The notes beneath the pieces were generated by a model that made no database searches, was not told the origin of the DNA, and worked only from the letters and a program-made list of their open reading frames with translations. This document shows positions 25,681-38,589 of a DNA stretch of 64,000 nt, piece by piece. Source of the DNA: Aquanectria penicillioides (taxonomy: Eukaryota > Ascomycota > Sordariomycetes > Hypocreales > Nectriaceae); assembly GCA_003415625.1 (NCBI GenBank), contig PYIU01000006.1, forward strand, positions 496,001-560,000. The letters are read 5' to 3'. A program made the position numbers and the translations under genes. Position 1 is the first letter of the stretch. Every line of letters begins with the position of its first letter.

Positions 25681-25855
25681 CCCGATAATCGATACTCGAA
25701 CCCGTAACGTGCCTACTTTCGCGGTTCCATTACCGTCACCGACGATATTTGGCCGTGACCACACCACGACATAACTAAGTAATTCGACACTTATTTTTTA
25801 TTTTATTTTCACCATCACAAGGGGATATCACACTAGCGATCATAAACCCGCAGCA

Positions 25856-27863
25856 ATGGCCACTGAGGTTGAGCAGCCCATGGCCTTGGGCGCAACTGGC
25901 CCAGCGGTGCCCCAAGGGGCTTCCACTCCCAATTCGACTTCCGGCTCCATCTCCGTCCCAACTCCTGCCTCCGCCGCCTCCAACAGGCAGACACCTTCTC
26001 CGTCTAGTGCCTCTCACGCAAATGGACAGTCAGCTTCGCGGCGGCCTCCTCGCAAGAGCACCCTCACCCAGCAGCAAAAGAACCAGAAGCGGCAGCGGGC
26101 CACTCAGGACCAGCTGACCACTCTGGAGATGGAGTTCAACAAGAACCCTACCCCTACTGCTACTGTCCGGGAGAGGATAGCCGAGGAGATCAACATGACC
26201 GAGCGCTCTGTTCAGATCTGGTTCCAGAATCGGTAGGGACAAAACCTTCTCTGTAGACGGAACGACGCGTTTGGCAATGCTAACCTGGTTTTCTAATAGA
26301 CGTGCCAAGATTAAGTTGTTGGCCAAGAAGAGCCTCGAGACTGGCGAAGATATGGACTCCATCCCCGAATCGATGCGAGCTTACCTCTCCATGCAGGGCA
26401 TGGAGTCCGGTAAGGGCCTGGGCGGATGCTATCTCGGCCGCACCGGACTCGTGCCTTTCAATCACAGCAACATGCTCCTTGGCGGTGACCAGGGCGGCCA
26501 AGGCAAAGTTTGTAAGTTGAGAAACGGCCCCAAAAACGCACTTTGCCACGAGGGTTTTACGACTAACATTTTCTTCCTCAATAGTGATCCACCATCTCAC
26601 TTGCCGTTCTCTTAGCATCGGAAAGTGGACTCGCGTGGGCCAGAACACCATGGATCTCATCATCTTCTATTCGCCTGACAAGTGTACTATGACCTATTAC
26701 ATCAACAATGAGCAGGCCGGATACAAGATCGAGTACCCTTTCTCTCACATTAAGAACATTTTCCTGGAGAACAACGAGGGCGACCCCACGAAGCTTGGCG
26801 GCATCGTCATCGAGCTGAATCGCCCCCCGAACTTCTTCATGGACTCGTCGCCCACTACCAATGGATTCTTCCAGTGCGGCGACTTCACCGAGGACCTCCA
26901 GGCTACCCAATGCCTGGTTCACCACCTCGGCGGCAACCCAAAGGTCCTCAGCGGTCAGCTGGCCAAGCTGATCTCGCTCGAATCCTTCATGAATCGACAC
27001 AACACCCACCACCCCTTCGCCGACCCTCATGCCCTGTCTGTCTCGGCTCCCGTCTCGCCGACTGCCCGCCCTTCTTCTCAGCCAAACTTCCAACCACATG
27101 TGCCCATGTTCCAGGAGCAGCAGTGGGGAATGAGCCAGATGCACTCTGCCATGCGTCCTCCCCACGGACACAAGCGCCAGCGAAGTCGATCCGTCCCCGG
27201 ACCTGTCGATTTCGCCATGTTCCAGAACCAGCCTATGCCCTCTTTCTACATCCAGCCACCTGGTGAGATGGCGCCGCCTCAGCAAAACCCTAATATCTAT
27301 GCCCCCATCCCTCAACCCCCAGGTGGCATGGGCCCCAGCCTTCGTATCGATACTCAGGCTGGGTTTGGTCTGGATATGCGACAGTATCCCATGTCTGCAA
27401 CCACCGCCTCCCCGGCCGAGTTTCCTCCCAGCCCTGGCTTCTTCCCTCCACCCCCTGAAGCTAGCGCAATGCCCCCTTCGAGCTACAACACCCCTACGGC
27501 AATGGCTTTTTGTCGCCGATGGTCAACCCTGACACTGGCGTTCCTAACTCGGTTTCTCCTCTGCCCTTCAACACCCCCGGGGAGCCGTCCATTGTTGAGC
27601 AATCCCCTCCCATGACCATGATGGGACGACCAGGCTCGGCTGATCTCTACCCTGTCAACGACGGCTCTTGTGCAGTTTCCGAGGACGGTACCAGCCTGAA
27701 CGAAATGTACTCGAAGCACACCATTAACCTGCCCATGCACACCGCCTCGCCTGGCTTTGTCCACCACCAGCAAGCTGACCTCGACATGGACCAGCTGGTC
27801 CAATTTGACGCTGTTGATCCTGCGAGCCTTTCCCCCGAGACAATGCCACCCGTTCCTCACTGA
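25856..27863 (+). CDS. homeobox transcription factor with conserved fungal C-terminal domain; one apparent frameshift
   Basis: Exons 25856-26232, 26300-26511 and 26585-27863. The homeodomain (about residues 65-130) starts at [20 protein letters not shown] and ends with the recognition helix [13 protein letters not shown], which spans the first splice junction. A second conserved block after the homeodomain ([31 protein letters not shown]) is found in a group of filamentous-fungal homeobox proteins; I think it is the conidiation regulator group of Htf1/MoHOX2, but am not certain. The tail is Pro/Gln/Ser-rich. After codon AAC-ACC at 27485-27490 the frame changes: one base is missing at the C-run 27491-27494. 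Downstream the conserved-looking frame continues to TGA at 27861. Read literally, the third-exon frame runs on to about 27615 with an unrelated tail. The restored length would be about 622 aa. Confidence 0.85.
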
Positions 27864-30800
27864 GCGTAAGCAAAATCGAAGGGTAGCTTGCCCTAGTTCG
27901 AAGGAGCGAGTGTGTATATGAGGCATGGCATGGGATGGAGTGTTTTTGGATATGTCAAAGACATCATAACGGGGCGTTTGGCGGCAACTTATACCACTGG
28001 GAACTATTTTTCTTTTCCCTATCTTTTCTTTGTCCCCTCTTAGGCGGGTCTCTTTTCTTTGATCGACGATTTTCCTCACGACCATCCTCCATCCGCTGAT
28101 ATTGAAGGAGGATCGAGTTTGGTTCGATTCCTCTCCCCCCATCCACGGCCATGATGACTTTGCATGACGATACCTTTCTTCGATATCGGTCATGTTTGTC
28201 GGGTACAGCACAGCGATCGTATATTTATCAGTTTCCGCGTCGAAATACTTCTTTTGAATTTATTGCCGCGACTATTCTCTCTGTGGTCAAAGTTTTTTTC
28301 TTCAATTCTGGATCGAGCAATCATTTCTGTTTTGCCGCTTGGCATTTCATTTTCCCTCAGGAGTTTCCGACCACTACACTCCTGGCAGCGGACCTAATTT
28401 ATATGGACACATTGTTGAATCAAAAACGGGGACTATGTGTTTTAATCTTGTTACTACTTGTTCTGCACGCTATGTCTGGAATCGGGGAGAAAGCCCAGGA
28501 GGCTTGGCTAGGATCCTTGGGTTGCTTTTCTTTAATGGGGTAAGGTTCTTTTTGCTCGGGAAATATCGCGGGATTCTTTGGTGTCTATGACCCTGTGCAA
28601 GGGGGGCTTCGAGCTGAACCGTCGGGATTGATATCCAACCAGCCTAACTCTGGCAAGCTCCCTCATCAACGCGTTGATGGGAATTGTCTCTTTGAGCTTG
28701 CGCTATGAGACCTATCAATAATGGATATGGATATGGATACTATGTAGCTACTTTTGTAACTATGAAGCCCGCGGCTCTGCTCTAAAATAGAATAGTACGA
28801 ACAACCTTCTGCTACTCTCCCCACTACGTGACCTCGAATTCATGTGAATGATCTTGGTTGAACAACGTTAAGCCATTCATCTTGTGAAGGAACTATGTTA
28901 GTACCGGTCAATAAGCCTGGTCTATTTGGTTCTGGACTTTCAAGATATTGAAGCAGTCGCACACCTTAATATTCATTCACCTGGCTGGTGTGTGATCCGG
29001 CATGTTGCCCAGTGTTGTTTACATCCCCTCACCAAATTGGCGAATTGTGGGTTCAATGCCTGCCTACCAACCCTATTCTCACAGGCGAACTTTGTTTAGG
29101 CACACCGGATCATCTTGCGATTTGTTTGATATTACATTTATTTGTTGTATCTTGTCTCTATAATCATATACTATAAAGTTCAAACCTATTGTCTATTTGG
29201 GTTGTTGATCTTGAGGTATCATTATCACACTTGAAGAAATCTGCGTTATTAATCTCCTCGTAGGTAATTTTCATATAGTGGTACCAATGTCAGGCATAAA
29301 ATCTTGAACAAACCCCATGATTCTCGAACGTGAAACGGAGATCCTGAGGAGTGACGCAGGTGAATGATAGTGACTCGCGGCAGCTGCCTCGTTTCTCTAT
29401 GTTATAACCACGGCTTTGAAGGCTAAGCTGTAGCAATGACAGGAAACTATAAAACTCCACCTAACCACGATGAAATTCAATGTATAACACATCTCTAGGA
29501 ATGGTTCTATTCTTGACACTTGAAAGTTGGCGCAAGGTTAGATGGTTCATCCTCTACCACTTGCACGTTTGTGGACGCGTTAGAATCACACCATGGGGAT
29601 CGAATTAAAATAATCAATTGACTATTGATCATAGAAATCGCAGGATCTTTCATACATGTTTCAATAAAGTGCTTGATCAGCAGCTCAATCTCACTAGTTT
29701 TCCTCAACTGTTGGCATATCCAGCGGTTCTAGTTGGCTCTTCAGTGGAACCAATTTCATAAAGCTGTCCAGGTATTTTATATGGTTGCTATTTGAACCTT
29801 GCGCCATAGGCTAGAGCACTCGCTTAATCCGTCAATGATGACGAGTAACTCTGACGCGTAACCATGAGAAAGTCAAAAACGTCAAAAAGCTGACGCGTCG
29901 GGCGGAAATGGGAACAATATTTCCATTGTATCACTTCAAACCTACGGATCCTTGATCCTCGTGTTCCTCCGAATTAAGACATGGTTAGCAGCCACTGTCG
30001 GGGAAGACATTTCATGGCTTGAAGCGATTGAAGTTTAACTTGTGTGATGTAGCGCAAGCTCAAGCCGATATAAATTTTATACCAAATTTCGAACTTGAGG
30101 ATGTAGCGGTCCTTGTTCTTTTATCAATGTAAAAAAAAAAAAAAAAAGATAGCCTTTTTCTTTACTCTGATCGTTTTCTTTAAATTCTTTATTTACTAAT
30201 CTATCATTTCACTCGAGCAAGACCAATAAGCATCCAAGACGAACCATCCTCTTCCAGTGATAGCCCGTTGTAACTAACCCCACCCTCGTCCTCGAGGAAG
30301 ACTACATGCAATTCCGAGGGGCTAAGGGTCAAGTTATCACAATAGGTTCGATTGAGTAGAGAATCAAGCGGTGAGCAGGTTAGAAATGACCAGGGCGATT
30401 ATTGTCGTGCTGCTCCTGACCTAGGTCTCATTTTCCCACTCCACTTGTTGGGTTGACGCGATGAAAATCGCACAGCAGAGAAGATTAGAAATACGCAGGG
30501 GAAAAATCACTATATCTCGGCTAGTATGGACAAGTTGTCCTTTTCGCGAAAGGGTTGAGTCTAGACCAGACGCTGTGATGGATGACCTGGGTGACTAAAA
30601 TATTGGGTTCTGTGTCACCTCCTCATCCTGATGCAGCCTTGCTGTCGAATATGATGTTCTGGCCCATGTGTGAGGATACACATGATTTCTCGAGATCTTC
30701 TACATTGGATCTTCCATGCAGATAGTCCTTGCTGATGCTGTATATGGGCTGGATTTTGTCATTCACTATGGAGAATAACGTTGTGTTGGCAACCTAGGTG

Positions 30801-33317
30801 GACGGTGTGACCGGGCGCCGATGTGGAGACTCTCATTGATCGAGTCCGTCCCTAGTGGCAGCGCTCGCTTGATGCGTGTCAAAAGCTGCCGTCTGACTGG
30901 GTCAAAACCAAATGGACAAAAGTGAGCCATGAGAGGCTTAGGTGCGCACTTGCGCGCCACACCGGCGCATGTCATCAGCTCGCCCAAGCTCAGTCTAGAT
31001 TCGATCTAAAAGCGCTGCCCGGGTGGGATGTAAGACGGCTGGAGACCATGTGATTAGTGGATCTCAAGGGCTGGGCTTTGAAAGGATGGCTATTTGTTTA
31101 GCTCGAATTTGTTTGGAGGATCGAGACTGATGAGGCGCATAGCCAGGACGGCGCTACAGCCTGGTCCAGCCACGGCTAACGACTAGCGACCGGTGACTAC
31201 GGAAAAGGGATGGAAACGAGCGCATGGCGATTGAGTCTGGGCTATGTGTGCAACGGTCTGGACTTGTCCAATGGCCTTGGTGGGAGGGGAAAGATGGTTG
31301 GGGATCGTGGTGCACAGGGAGAGAGAGTGAGAGAGAGAGTGAGAGAGAGAGCGAGACAGAGAGAGAGTGAGAGGGGGGAAATACGGTCTGGAGGACAGCG
31401 CCATGGTCTGGTTTTGGGCGAGCGTGTCGAGTCGGAGCTGACTCCATAGTTTCGGTGCGAGCAAACATGGGACAATGAATCTCGAAGTACCAGGGGATTC
31501 CTGGCACGTTGGACCCGCAACGGAGGGATGAGGGAAGGCCTTGGGCGCCAAGCTAGAAAAAGGGATCAACCATGTTCCAACCACGCCAAACCTACTCAAA
31601 AAAAAATCGCCCATTGAAACCCAAGAGGGGTGGCCAAGATGGATAGAAACGAGCCAAGAATGCAGCCAAGAAAGCTTTTTTGCGTTACGGAGCAGAGCAG
31701 GTGAGAGAGAGGAAGGAATGCATGGAAGGAAGCAACAGATTGATTGGCGACGGCGGTGGCTGGCAGGCGGAGTTCTGCAATGCTTGCGTGGATTGAGGCG
31801 CAGGGGTTGTTGAAGTGTTCCCAGGTGGTGGTGGAGGGTGGTAAAGTGAATATATGGATGCACGTGTAGGGGGATGCTGGCAGCGCTGTTGGGCAGCCCA
31901 ATGAAACTGGGAGAGACAAGTGATACAATAGGGCGGCGGACAGGAGAACAATGAACAAACCAACCCCTATTGATTGTTTCAGATAACTCTTTTTTTTCTT
32001 CTTCTTTTTCTTGCAGTCCATCATGCTTTCATGCTTGGGCACTAAGCGAAATGCAGTCTTGGAGCGCATCAGGTCTGTTTTGTCAGATGAGAGCATGGGA
32101 GCACGGCTCTGAACTCGTGCAACATCCCCGAGAGCCCGAAATACCCGTCCATGGGGATACGAATCCAAGAGCCCTGGGGAAGCCTCCGCCAATGATGGGA
32201 GGCGGGTGAGATGGGTGATGGTTTGGCGGCTCCGCATCATCGGAGGTGCAGCGCTCTGCATACTTTGGTCGCTGCCCATCAGTTACTTTTTTCAGCAATG
32301 TCCAGTGGGCGCTGCGCCTCAATACTGGATTAGATTTACGACAACGGCTGCCCACCCAACACGACGCAGCCATTGACACGGCTCTGTCAGACAGGCTTGA
32401 AACTTGGCAAAGGAAGAGAAGGCGGCGGCGGGCGCGAAGAGGAGGGCAAGGCGGGTGAAAGGAGGGGGGACTGACTGAGGTTACGAGTGTCATCATGGAT
32501 GAGCCATGACGCTGCACTCGCTGCAGGTGGCGATGGTTGCAACTGAAGCGCAAAAGAGCGTCAGACGGGCGCGACCGTTGCTCTCTCTGGGCCTGCATCG
32601 TCGTGCAAACATGGCTGCGCCGGCGGATCACCCCACGCTCCCCTCTCAACATCACGTCTTCACACCCTCTCGCCCCATTGCCGATTCTGGCATCTGGTCA
32701 TGTTTGGCAGCAGCGGTGGCCGGGATGCACGGGTCTTTCCCTCGTCCAGGTCTCGGCCCATGCCCATACCAGCTGCATGTATCCGTAAGCCTCCGGGATA
32801 CCGGTAGGTCCAACCCAGCCCAGATTTGGCGGGCAGGCACTCCACACTCGCCCTTCCATAATTAAGGTGTTGATTAGCGCGCCCCGGCAAATTGGCAATC
32901 GATGCCATGGATTAATTGCCATGGCTTTTCATCTCCAGCTCAGCTCGCGCCTCCAGCTTTTGCATCTGACAATCCCCGTAATTTAATGACGCCTACCTTG
33001 AACCACGTTGCACTCCATCTCTTTATTCTACACCCCCGTCCAACATAATCGCATCCTTCCCCTTCCCATCCTCCTTTGCGCTGCGTTGCGTCACCTTGCT
33101 CTGTATCGTCTAAGCCCCTCGCTCAACTTCGACTTCGCCTTGCCCTTCGCCCCCGTCGTCGCCGTCCCCGTCGTCAGCGGCAACAGCACCACCATTCCGC
33201 ACCGACTTTGTCGCCCGTTTCCTCCCTGACCGACCGCTTGCGCAAACCTCACCTCTCTTCTTTTGAAAGAAAACCGGTCCTTGATCCTCTTCCAAATGCG
33301 AACTCATCGGCCTTGAC
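27864..33317. other. 5.4 kb gene-free region, AT-rich in its first half
   Basis: 27864-28600 holds the homeobox 3' flank. About 28650-30250 is clearly richer in A and T than anywhere else in the window, with only tiny frames; it could be an old decayed insertion, but no LTR, terminal repeat or protein relic is readable. A poly-A run sits at 30131-30147. 31319-31374 is a purine (GA/GTGA) repeat. 32880-33317 is the P4-ATPase promoter and leader. No tRNA or rRNA gene found. Confidence 0.55.
31319..31374 (+). repeat. GA-rich purine repeat
   Basis: About 55 bases built of GAGAGA units broken by GTGA. The reverse strand gives artificial Ser/Leu-rich frames. Confidence 0.8.
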
Positions 33318-36300
33318 ATGGCCCCCAGCCACAGCAACAACCCCGGGCGGCGAGTGTCCCATCCCCGCGACGGCCCCGACGACGACAACGACCAATCCAC
33401 CTCGCGTGACTTCCAAGCCGCCGTCAACGACCTCTTCCCTCCGAGCTCTCGTAGCAACTCATATTCTCGACTTCGAAGTCTCCCCCGCTCCCACTCTGAA
33501 TCTACAAACGACCACCACTCGCGCTCCTCCGAATCCCGCATGAGATCCCGCTCCGGGCGTCGCGACCAAGATGCCTCCCGCCAGTATGAGCTAGAAACTA
33601 TCCCCTCTAGGGCTGTGCTCTCGACAGAGACCCCTTCCATGACCCAGGATCAATATTCAATGGACGACGTGGACAAATCTCCCATCGGAAAGGCTTCGTT
33701 CGCGCAAAGAGATTTCAACGATGGCTCGATCAGGGATGACGTAAAGGCATACATCCGGAAGAGGAGAGCCCGCAAAAATGGCAAGAAGAGGGGTCTCAAG
33801 AGTCCAAACACCTGGAAGGATTTTGCAGCCACCCTTTACCAGAAAATCATCATTGAAACTATCCTTCGTCGCAAACCTCTCCCTCCATCCGTTGATGGTA
33901 GGCATATTCCCCTCGATTCTGCGGGCCGTGGTCCCGGGGGACTTATTGACGAACGGAGCGGCAAGCCATACATTAGCAACTTCATCCGATCTAGTCGCTA
34001 TACTATCTACGATTTCGTTCCAAAGCAGCTTATCTTTCAGTTCAGCAAGCTTGGTAACTTTTACTTCCTTGTCATGGGTATCCTTCAGATGATCCCTGGT
34101 CTTAGTACTGTGGGTCGCTGGACCACCATTGCGCCCCTCGGTGTATTTGTAGCCTTCAGTATGGCAAAAGAAGGCTACGATGACTATAGGCGGTACCGAC
34201 TTGACCGTCTTGAGAATCGCAGTGAAGCTTGGATCCTGGCGGATCGCGTCCCCAGCAATGTCATTAAGCGTGCTGAGAGGAAAATGAAGAAGATACAAAA
34301 AGAGAAGGACCGTGAAACCATTGAAGGGCATATGCTCGATGATCTCGAGACTGGCACGACGGGCAGTCCCAGAGGTGATGACTGGGTTCTTGTACAATGG
34401 GAACATATCCGGGTTGGTGACGTTATCCGTCTTCGTCGTGACGATGGCGTTCCCGCCGATATTGCTCTCCTCCACGCGACTGGCCCCAACGGCATCGCAT
34501 ACATTGAAACCATGGCCCTTGATGGCGAGACCAATCTGAAAAGCAAGCAGGCATGCCCCTTACTTGCCGAGCGATGCAATACCCTCGACGGCTTGCGTAA
34601 CACCCGAGCAACCGTTGTCTCCGAAGATCCCAACCTTGATCTTTACAGTTACGATGGTCGAGTCGCCATTAACGACGAGACATTGCCCCTGTCCCTCAAC
34701 AACGTTGTGTATCGCGGCTCCACTCTTCGCAACACCACGGAAGCCATTGGTCTCGTTATCAACACTGGAGAGGAGTGCAAGATTCGCATGAATGCCAACA
34801 AAAATGTCCGCGCAAAGAAGCCAGCAATGCAGTCGATTATCAACAAGATGATCATGTTCCAGATCTTCATTGTGATGATGCTGGCTATGGGACTGACTAT
34901 CGGTTACCAAAATTGGAAACATAGGACCGAGAGACATTCTTTCTTCCTCAAACGCACCGTTCCGTTTAAGGAGATCTTTTTCGGCTACCTGATTATGTTC
35001 AACACGCTTATTCCCCTCTCTCTCTATATCAGTCTCGAAATCGTTAAGCTGGGACAGCTACTTCTGCTGCAAGATGCCGACATGTACGATCCAGTCACAG
35101 ACACTCCAATGGTGGCCAATACGACCACAATTCTCGAGAACCTGGGCCAAGTCAGCTACATATTTTCAGACAAGACGGGAACTCTGACAGATAATGTCAT
35201 GCGTTTCCGCAAGCTCACTGTTGCAGGCGTGGCCTGTCTTCATGACATGGACATTCAACGAGACCAAGAAATCATGCGCAAGCGGATCGAGACAATTGAA
35301 CAATCTAAAAAAGGCAAGGCTAAGCAAAAGATGCCCCGCGCGCCCTCAATCAAATCCATCAACGATGACGATGACGAGTCTATTCAAGACAAGGGCCTCC
35401 ATATGAGGCGAAACTCTTCGTTTAGATCCGTGTCTAATTGGAGATCGTCCGTTCATCAGGATCAGGAGCCTTCCGAGATGAAAACAGAGAACCTGCTCGA
35501 ATATATCCGCAGAAAGCCCAACACTACCTTTTCCCGCAAGGCTAAACATTTCCTCCTTTGCATTGCCCTCTGCCACACATGTCTTCCCGAGATGAAGGAT
35601 AACGGAGACATCGAATATCAAGCCGCGTCCCCCGATGAACTAGCCTTGGTGGAAGCTGCGAGAGACTTGGGACTGGTGGTGATCGATCGCCCCGCACAGT
35701 CCATCAAACTCCAAACTCTCGATGAGGATGGCAATCTACAAACAGAGTCATATCAAGTCCTGGATGTGATCGAGTTCAGCAGTAAGAGAAAGCGAATGTC
35801 GATCATCATTCGGATGCCTGATGGCCGCATCTGCGTTTTCTGTAAGGGAGCCGATAACGTCATCATGTCCCGGCTTAAGCTGCACCATATTGCCGAGCAA
35901 AAGGCGCAGGATATTGGACGTCGAGCAAGCGTGCGAAAGACATTTGAGCAGGACAAGGTGATCCGGCGCATGAGTGTTCAAGCCTCGAGTATCCAAGGAA
36001 GCCCGCGAAATAGCCTTGCCCTACGACGGGGCGAGTCTTCTGTCGGGCGCCGAGACAGCTTTAGGCTGAGCATTGGAGGACGATCCGCCGAACCAGTCAG
36101 AATATCCGTCTCTCAGTTTGTTACCAGTCCTCGATCCCCGCGGCATTCCGGAGATGCTTCGCGAACCCCCCGGGCTTCGGTAGACATTCTGAGCCCAGTG
36201 TCACCGAGGCAGAGTATTAGCCATGTACCGTCGTTTGACAATATCAGCCAGGGAGTTGACGAGTCGCTTGCAGCAAACGAGACCGCCGTCTTTGAAAAGT

Positions 36301-38045
36301 GCTTCCAACATATTGATGACTTTGCAACTGAGGGCCTTCGAACTCTGCTCTACGCCTATCGTTACATCGACGACGAGTCTTATGCCCATTGGAAGCAGGT
36401 CTATAGGGAGGCAGAAACTAGCTTAGTCGATCGCCAAGAGCGTATTGAGGAAGCCGGCGAGATCATCGAACAGAAGTTTGAGCTCGCAGGAGCCACTGCC
36501 ATAGAAGACAAACTCCAGGACGGTGTTCCCGATACCATCGACAAGCTCCGCCGAGCAAATATCAAGGTTTGGATGCTTACAGGTGACAAACGCGAGACGG
36601 CCATCAACATTGGCCATTCTGCTCGTGTGTGTAAGCCCTACTCGGAAGTGTACATTTTGGACACGACTTTAGGAAATTTGCGGGACACAATCACCTCAAC
36701 CCTTAGTGACGTTGGTCGGGGAATGATACCTCACTCAGTCGTCGTCGTCGATGGACAAACACTCGCTGTTATTGACGCCGATGATGACCTGTCGGTGCTG
36801 TTTTATGACCTCGTTGTGCGTGTTGACTCTGTCATCTGTTGCCGCGCCTCTCCGTCGCAGAAAGCCAATCTTGTCAAGGCCATTCGCAGGTACGTCCCGA
36901 AGAGTATGACGTTGGCAATTGGCGACGGCGCGAACGACATTGGTATGATTCAAGCTTCCCACGTTGGTATCGGTATTTCTGGGCGAGAAGGACTTCAGGC
37001 GTCCCGAATTTCGGATTACTCGATAGCACAGTTCCGATTTCTTCAGAAACTTCTCTTTGTCCATGGCCGATGGAACTACATGAGAACCGGGAAATACGTC
37101 CTCGCCACTTTTTGGAAAGAAATTCTCTTTTTCCTCGTCCAGGCACACTACCAAAGATATGTTGGCTACACAGGCACGTCATTGTACGAGTCATGGAGCC
37201 TGACAGTCTTTAACAGTGCCTTCACCTCTTTACCGGTCATCTTGCTTGGTATTTTTGAAAGAGATCTCTCTGCGGAAACCTTGTTGGCAGTTCCTGAATT
37301 GTATACTTTCGGACAAAGAGGACAGGGATTCAGTTACATCCAGTATCTCGGATGGTTGATCATGGGCACCGCTGGCAGTTTTGTCATTTGGTACTTTACC
37401 TGGTACGTGTTCAGCGCGGCCTTGTTTGACCAAGACACAAGTCTTTTCGCCATGGGCATGGTCGGGTTTACAGTGGCGGTTTTGTTTATCAACATCAAAC
37501 TTTTGTGAGTACACACACCTTGTTGGGATGGAGGGCTCCCACCACGACCAAGCGCTAACTGTAGAATTAGGGTTCTCGAGCTGCATACCAAGACAATTAT
37601 CACGTTTGCCGGCTTCCTGATTTCGGTTGGAGGATGGTTCGTCTGGATGTTGGTTCTCTCAGCCATCTACCCCTTGAGTTTTGGCCCGTACATCGTCCGA
37701 GATGCGTTCATTCAAAATTTTGGTCATCGCCTACAGTGGTGGGCCATAGTCTTGCTGGAACTGGCCACGCTCATGGTAATGGAGCTGGTGGTACAGGCAA
37801 TCCGACGCGTGTATTGGCCCACTGACCAGGATCTGATGCAACGCATTGAAAAAGACAACGAAGTGCATGGCCTCTTTGAGCATCATGTTGACGAGCCTGA
37901 AGATGGCCATAGGGCAGAGGAAGATGAACATGAAGTGAAAGATCACCAAGAGCCCAAGAGGCAAACCCGAGTCAGTCACGACAATTATCGACCAGGTTTT
38001 GCGCCCACTGAGGAAAACCCATTTGAGGTTGGCCGCGCGCTGTGA
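33318..38045 (+). CDS. P4-type ATPase, phospholipid flippase, Dnf3-like
   Basis: Exons 33318-37504 and 37571-38045 (1553 aa). The acceptor could instead be the TAG just before 37565, which is also in frame and adds two residues. It has all P4 marks: TMALDGETNLK (DGET about residue 402, actuator loop), phosphorylation site SDKTGTLTDN (Asp618) and the hinge GDGANDIGMIQ (about 1202). About ten membrane helices are visible. The long Ser/Arg-rich N-terminus (first ~110 residues) and a large charged insert in the nucleotide-binding domain (about 870-980) are expected for Dnf3-type rather than Drs2- or Dnf1-type flippases; VMRFRKLTVAG after the phosphorylation site points the same way. Role: moves phospholipids from the outer or lumenal leaflet to the cytosolic leaflet at Golgi or plasma membrane, probably with a Cdc50-family partner encoded elsewhere. 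Confidence 0.92.
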
Positions 38046-38589
38046 AACAGCCTTGGATGACAACAGCCATGGTGGGGTATCTGGTAATTGTTATTGCAGA
38101 TTTACTTGTTTCTTTCGTGTCTATAAACGGCATTGTAGATGATTTTGGCGAGTACTGTGCGTTGTACATTCATGGTGTGTATGGTGTGTATGGTATGGAC
38201 TTTGGCATGGCGTCTGGCGGATCGATGGTCGGTGTTGGTGTTGGGGATTTATAATTATATTTCATGGAACGAACCTGAATATTATTTAGATCAGATATAC
38301 AGACATCTGTTATGAAGAGAATCACTCCCATCATACACAGGCATTGGAAAACTTGAGTCAAGAACGACCAGTGACGTTCCTGAAACATCTAAGCAAAGGG
38401 CACTGCTGAGACCACGACTAGGCGGTCATGTTGAGATGTTTGGAATTAGGTCTTTAGATTAACAAAAGGCATTCAGCCCATCGCGTCGCTATCGTTAAAT
38501 AGAGTGGAGTATCATTATCAAACCAACTAAACGCCCCTCTCACTCTCCCGCACTCTCTCAGGTCTTGTTCACCTCTCACCAATGGCATA
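38046..38589. other. convergent intergenic region
   Basis: Lies between the 3' ends of the flippase and the oxidoreductase. Holds a GTGTATGGTGTGTATGG short repeat near 38176-38192. Nothing else seen. Confidence 0.5.

Larger units (their letters stand above)
17679..25855. other. 8.2 kb gene-free region upstream of the homeobox gene
   Basis: No frame of either strand has the codon use, introns or motifs of a fungal gene; frames up to 250 codons here are of mixed, arginine/proline/cysteine-rich composition and overlap one another. The stretch is not noticeably AT-rich, so it is not a simple RIP-mutated transposon graveyard. Small landmarks: three tandem TGACGT sites (21357-21374), scattered G-runs, and a CT-rich 25230-25680 block that probably belongs to the homeobox promoter or 5' leader. 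It may hold regulatory DNA or non-coding transcripts; none can be identified by eye. Confidence 0.6.

Noticed and set aside
29790..29880. tRNA-like fragment (CATAGGCTAGAGCACTCGCTT)
   Set aside because: Resembles a D arm but no T arm, acceptor stem or anticodon stem can be paired.
31319..31374. CRISPR-like or satellite array
   Set aside because: It is a simple purine repeat with no spacer structure; eukaryotic nuclear DNA is not expected to carry CRISPR.
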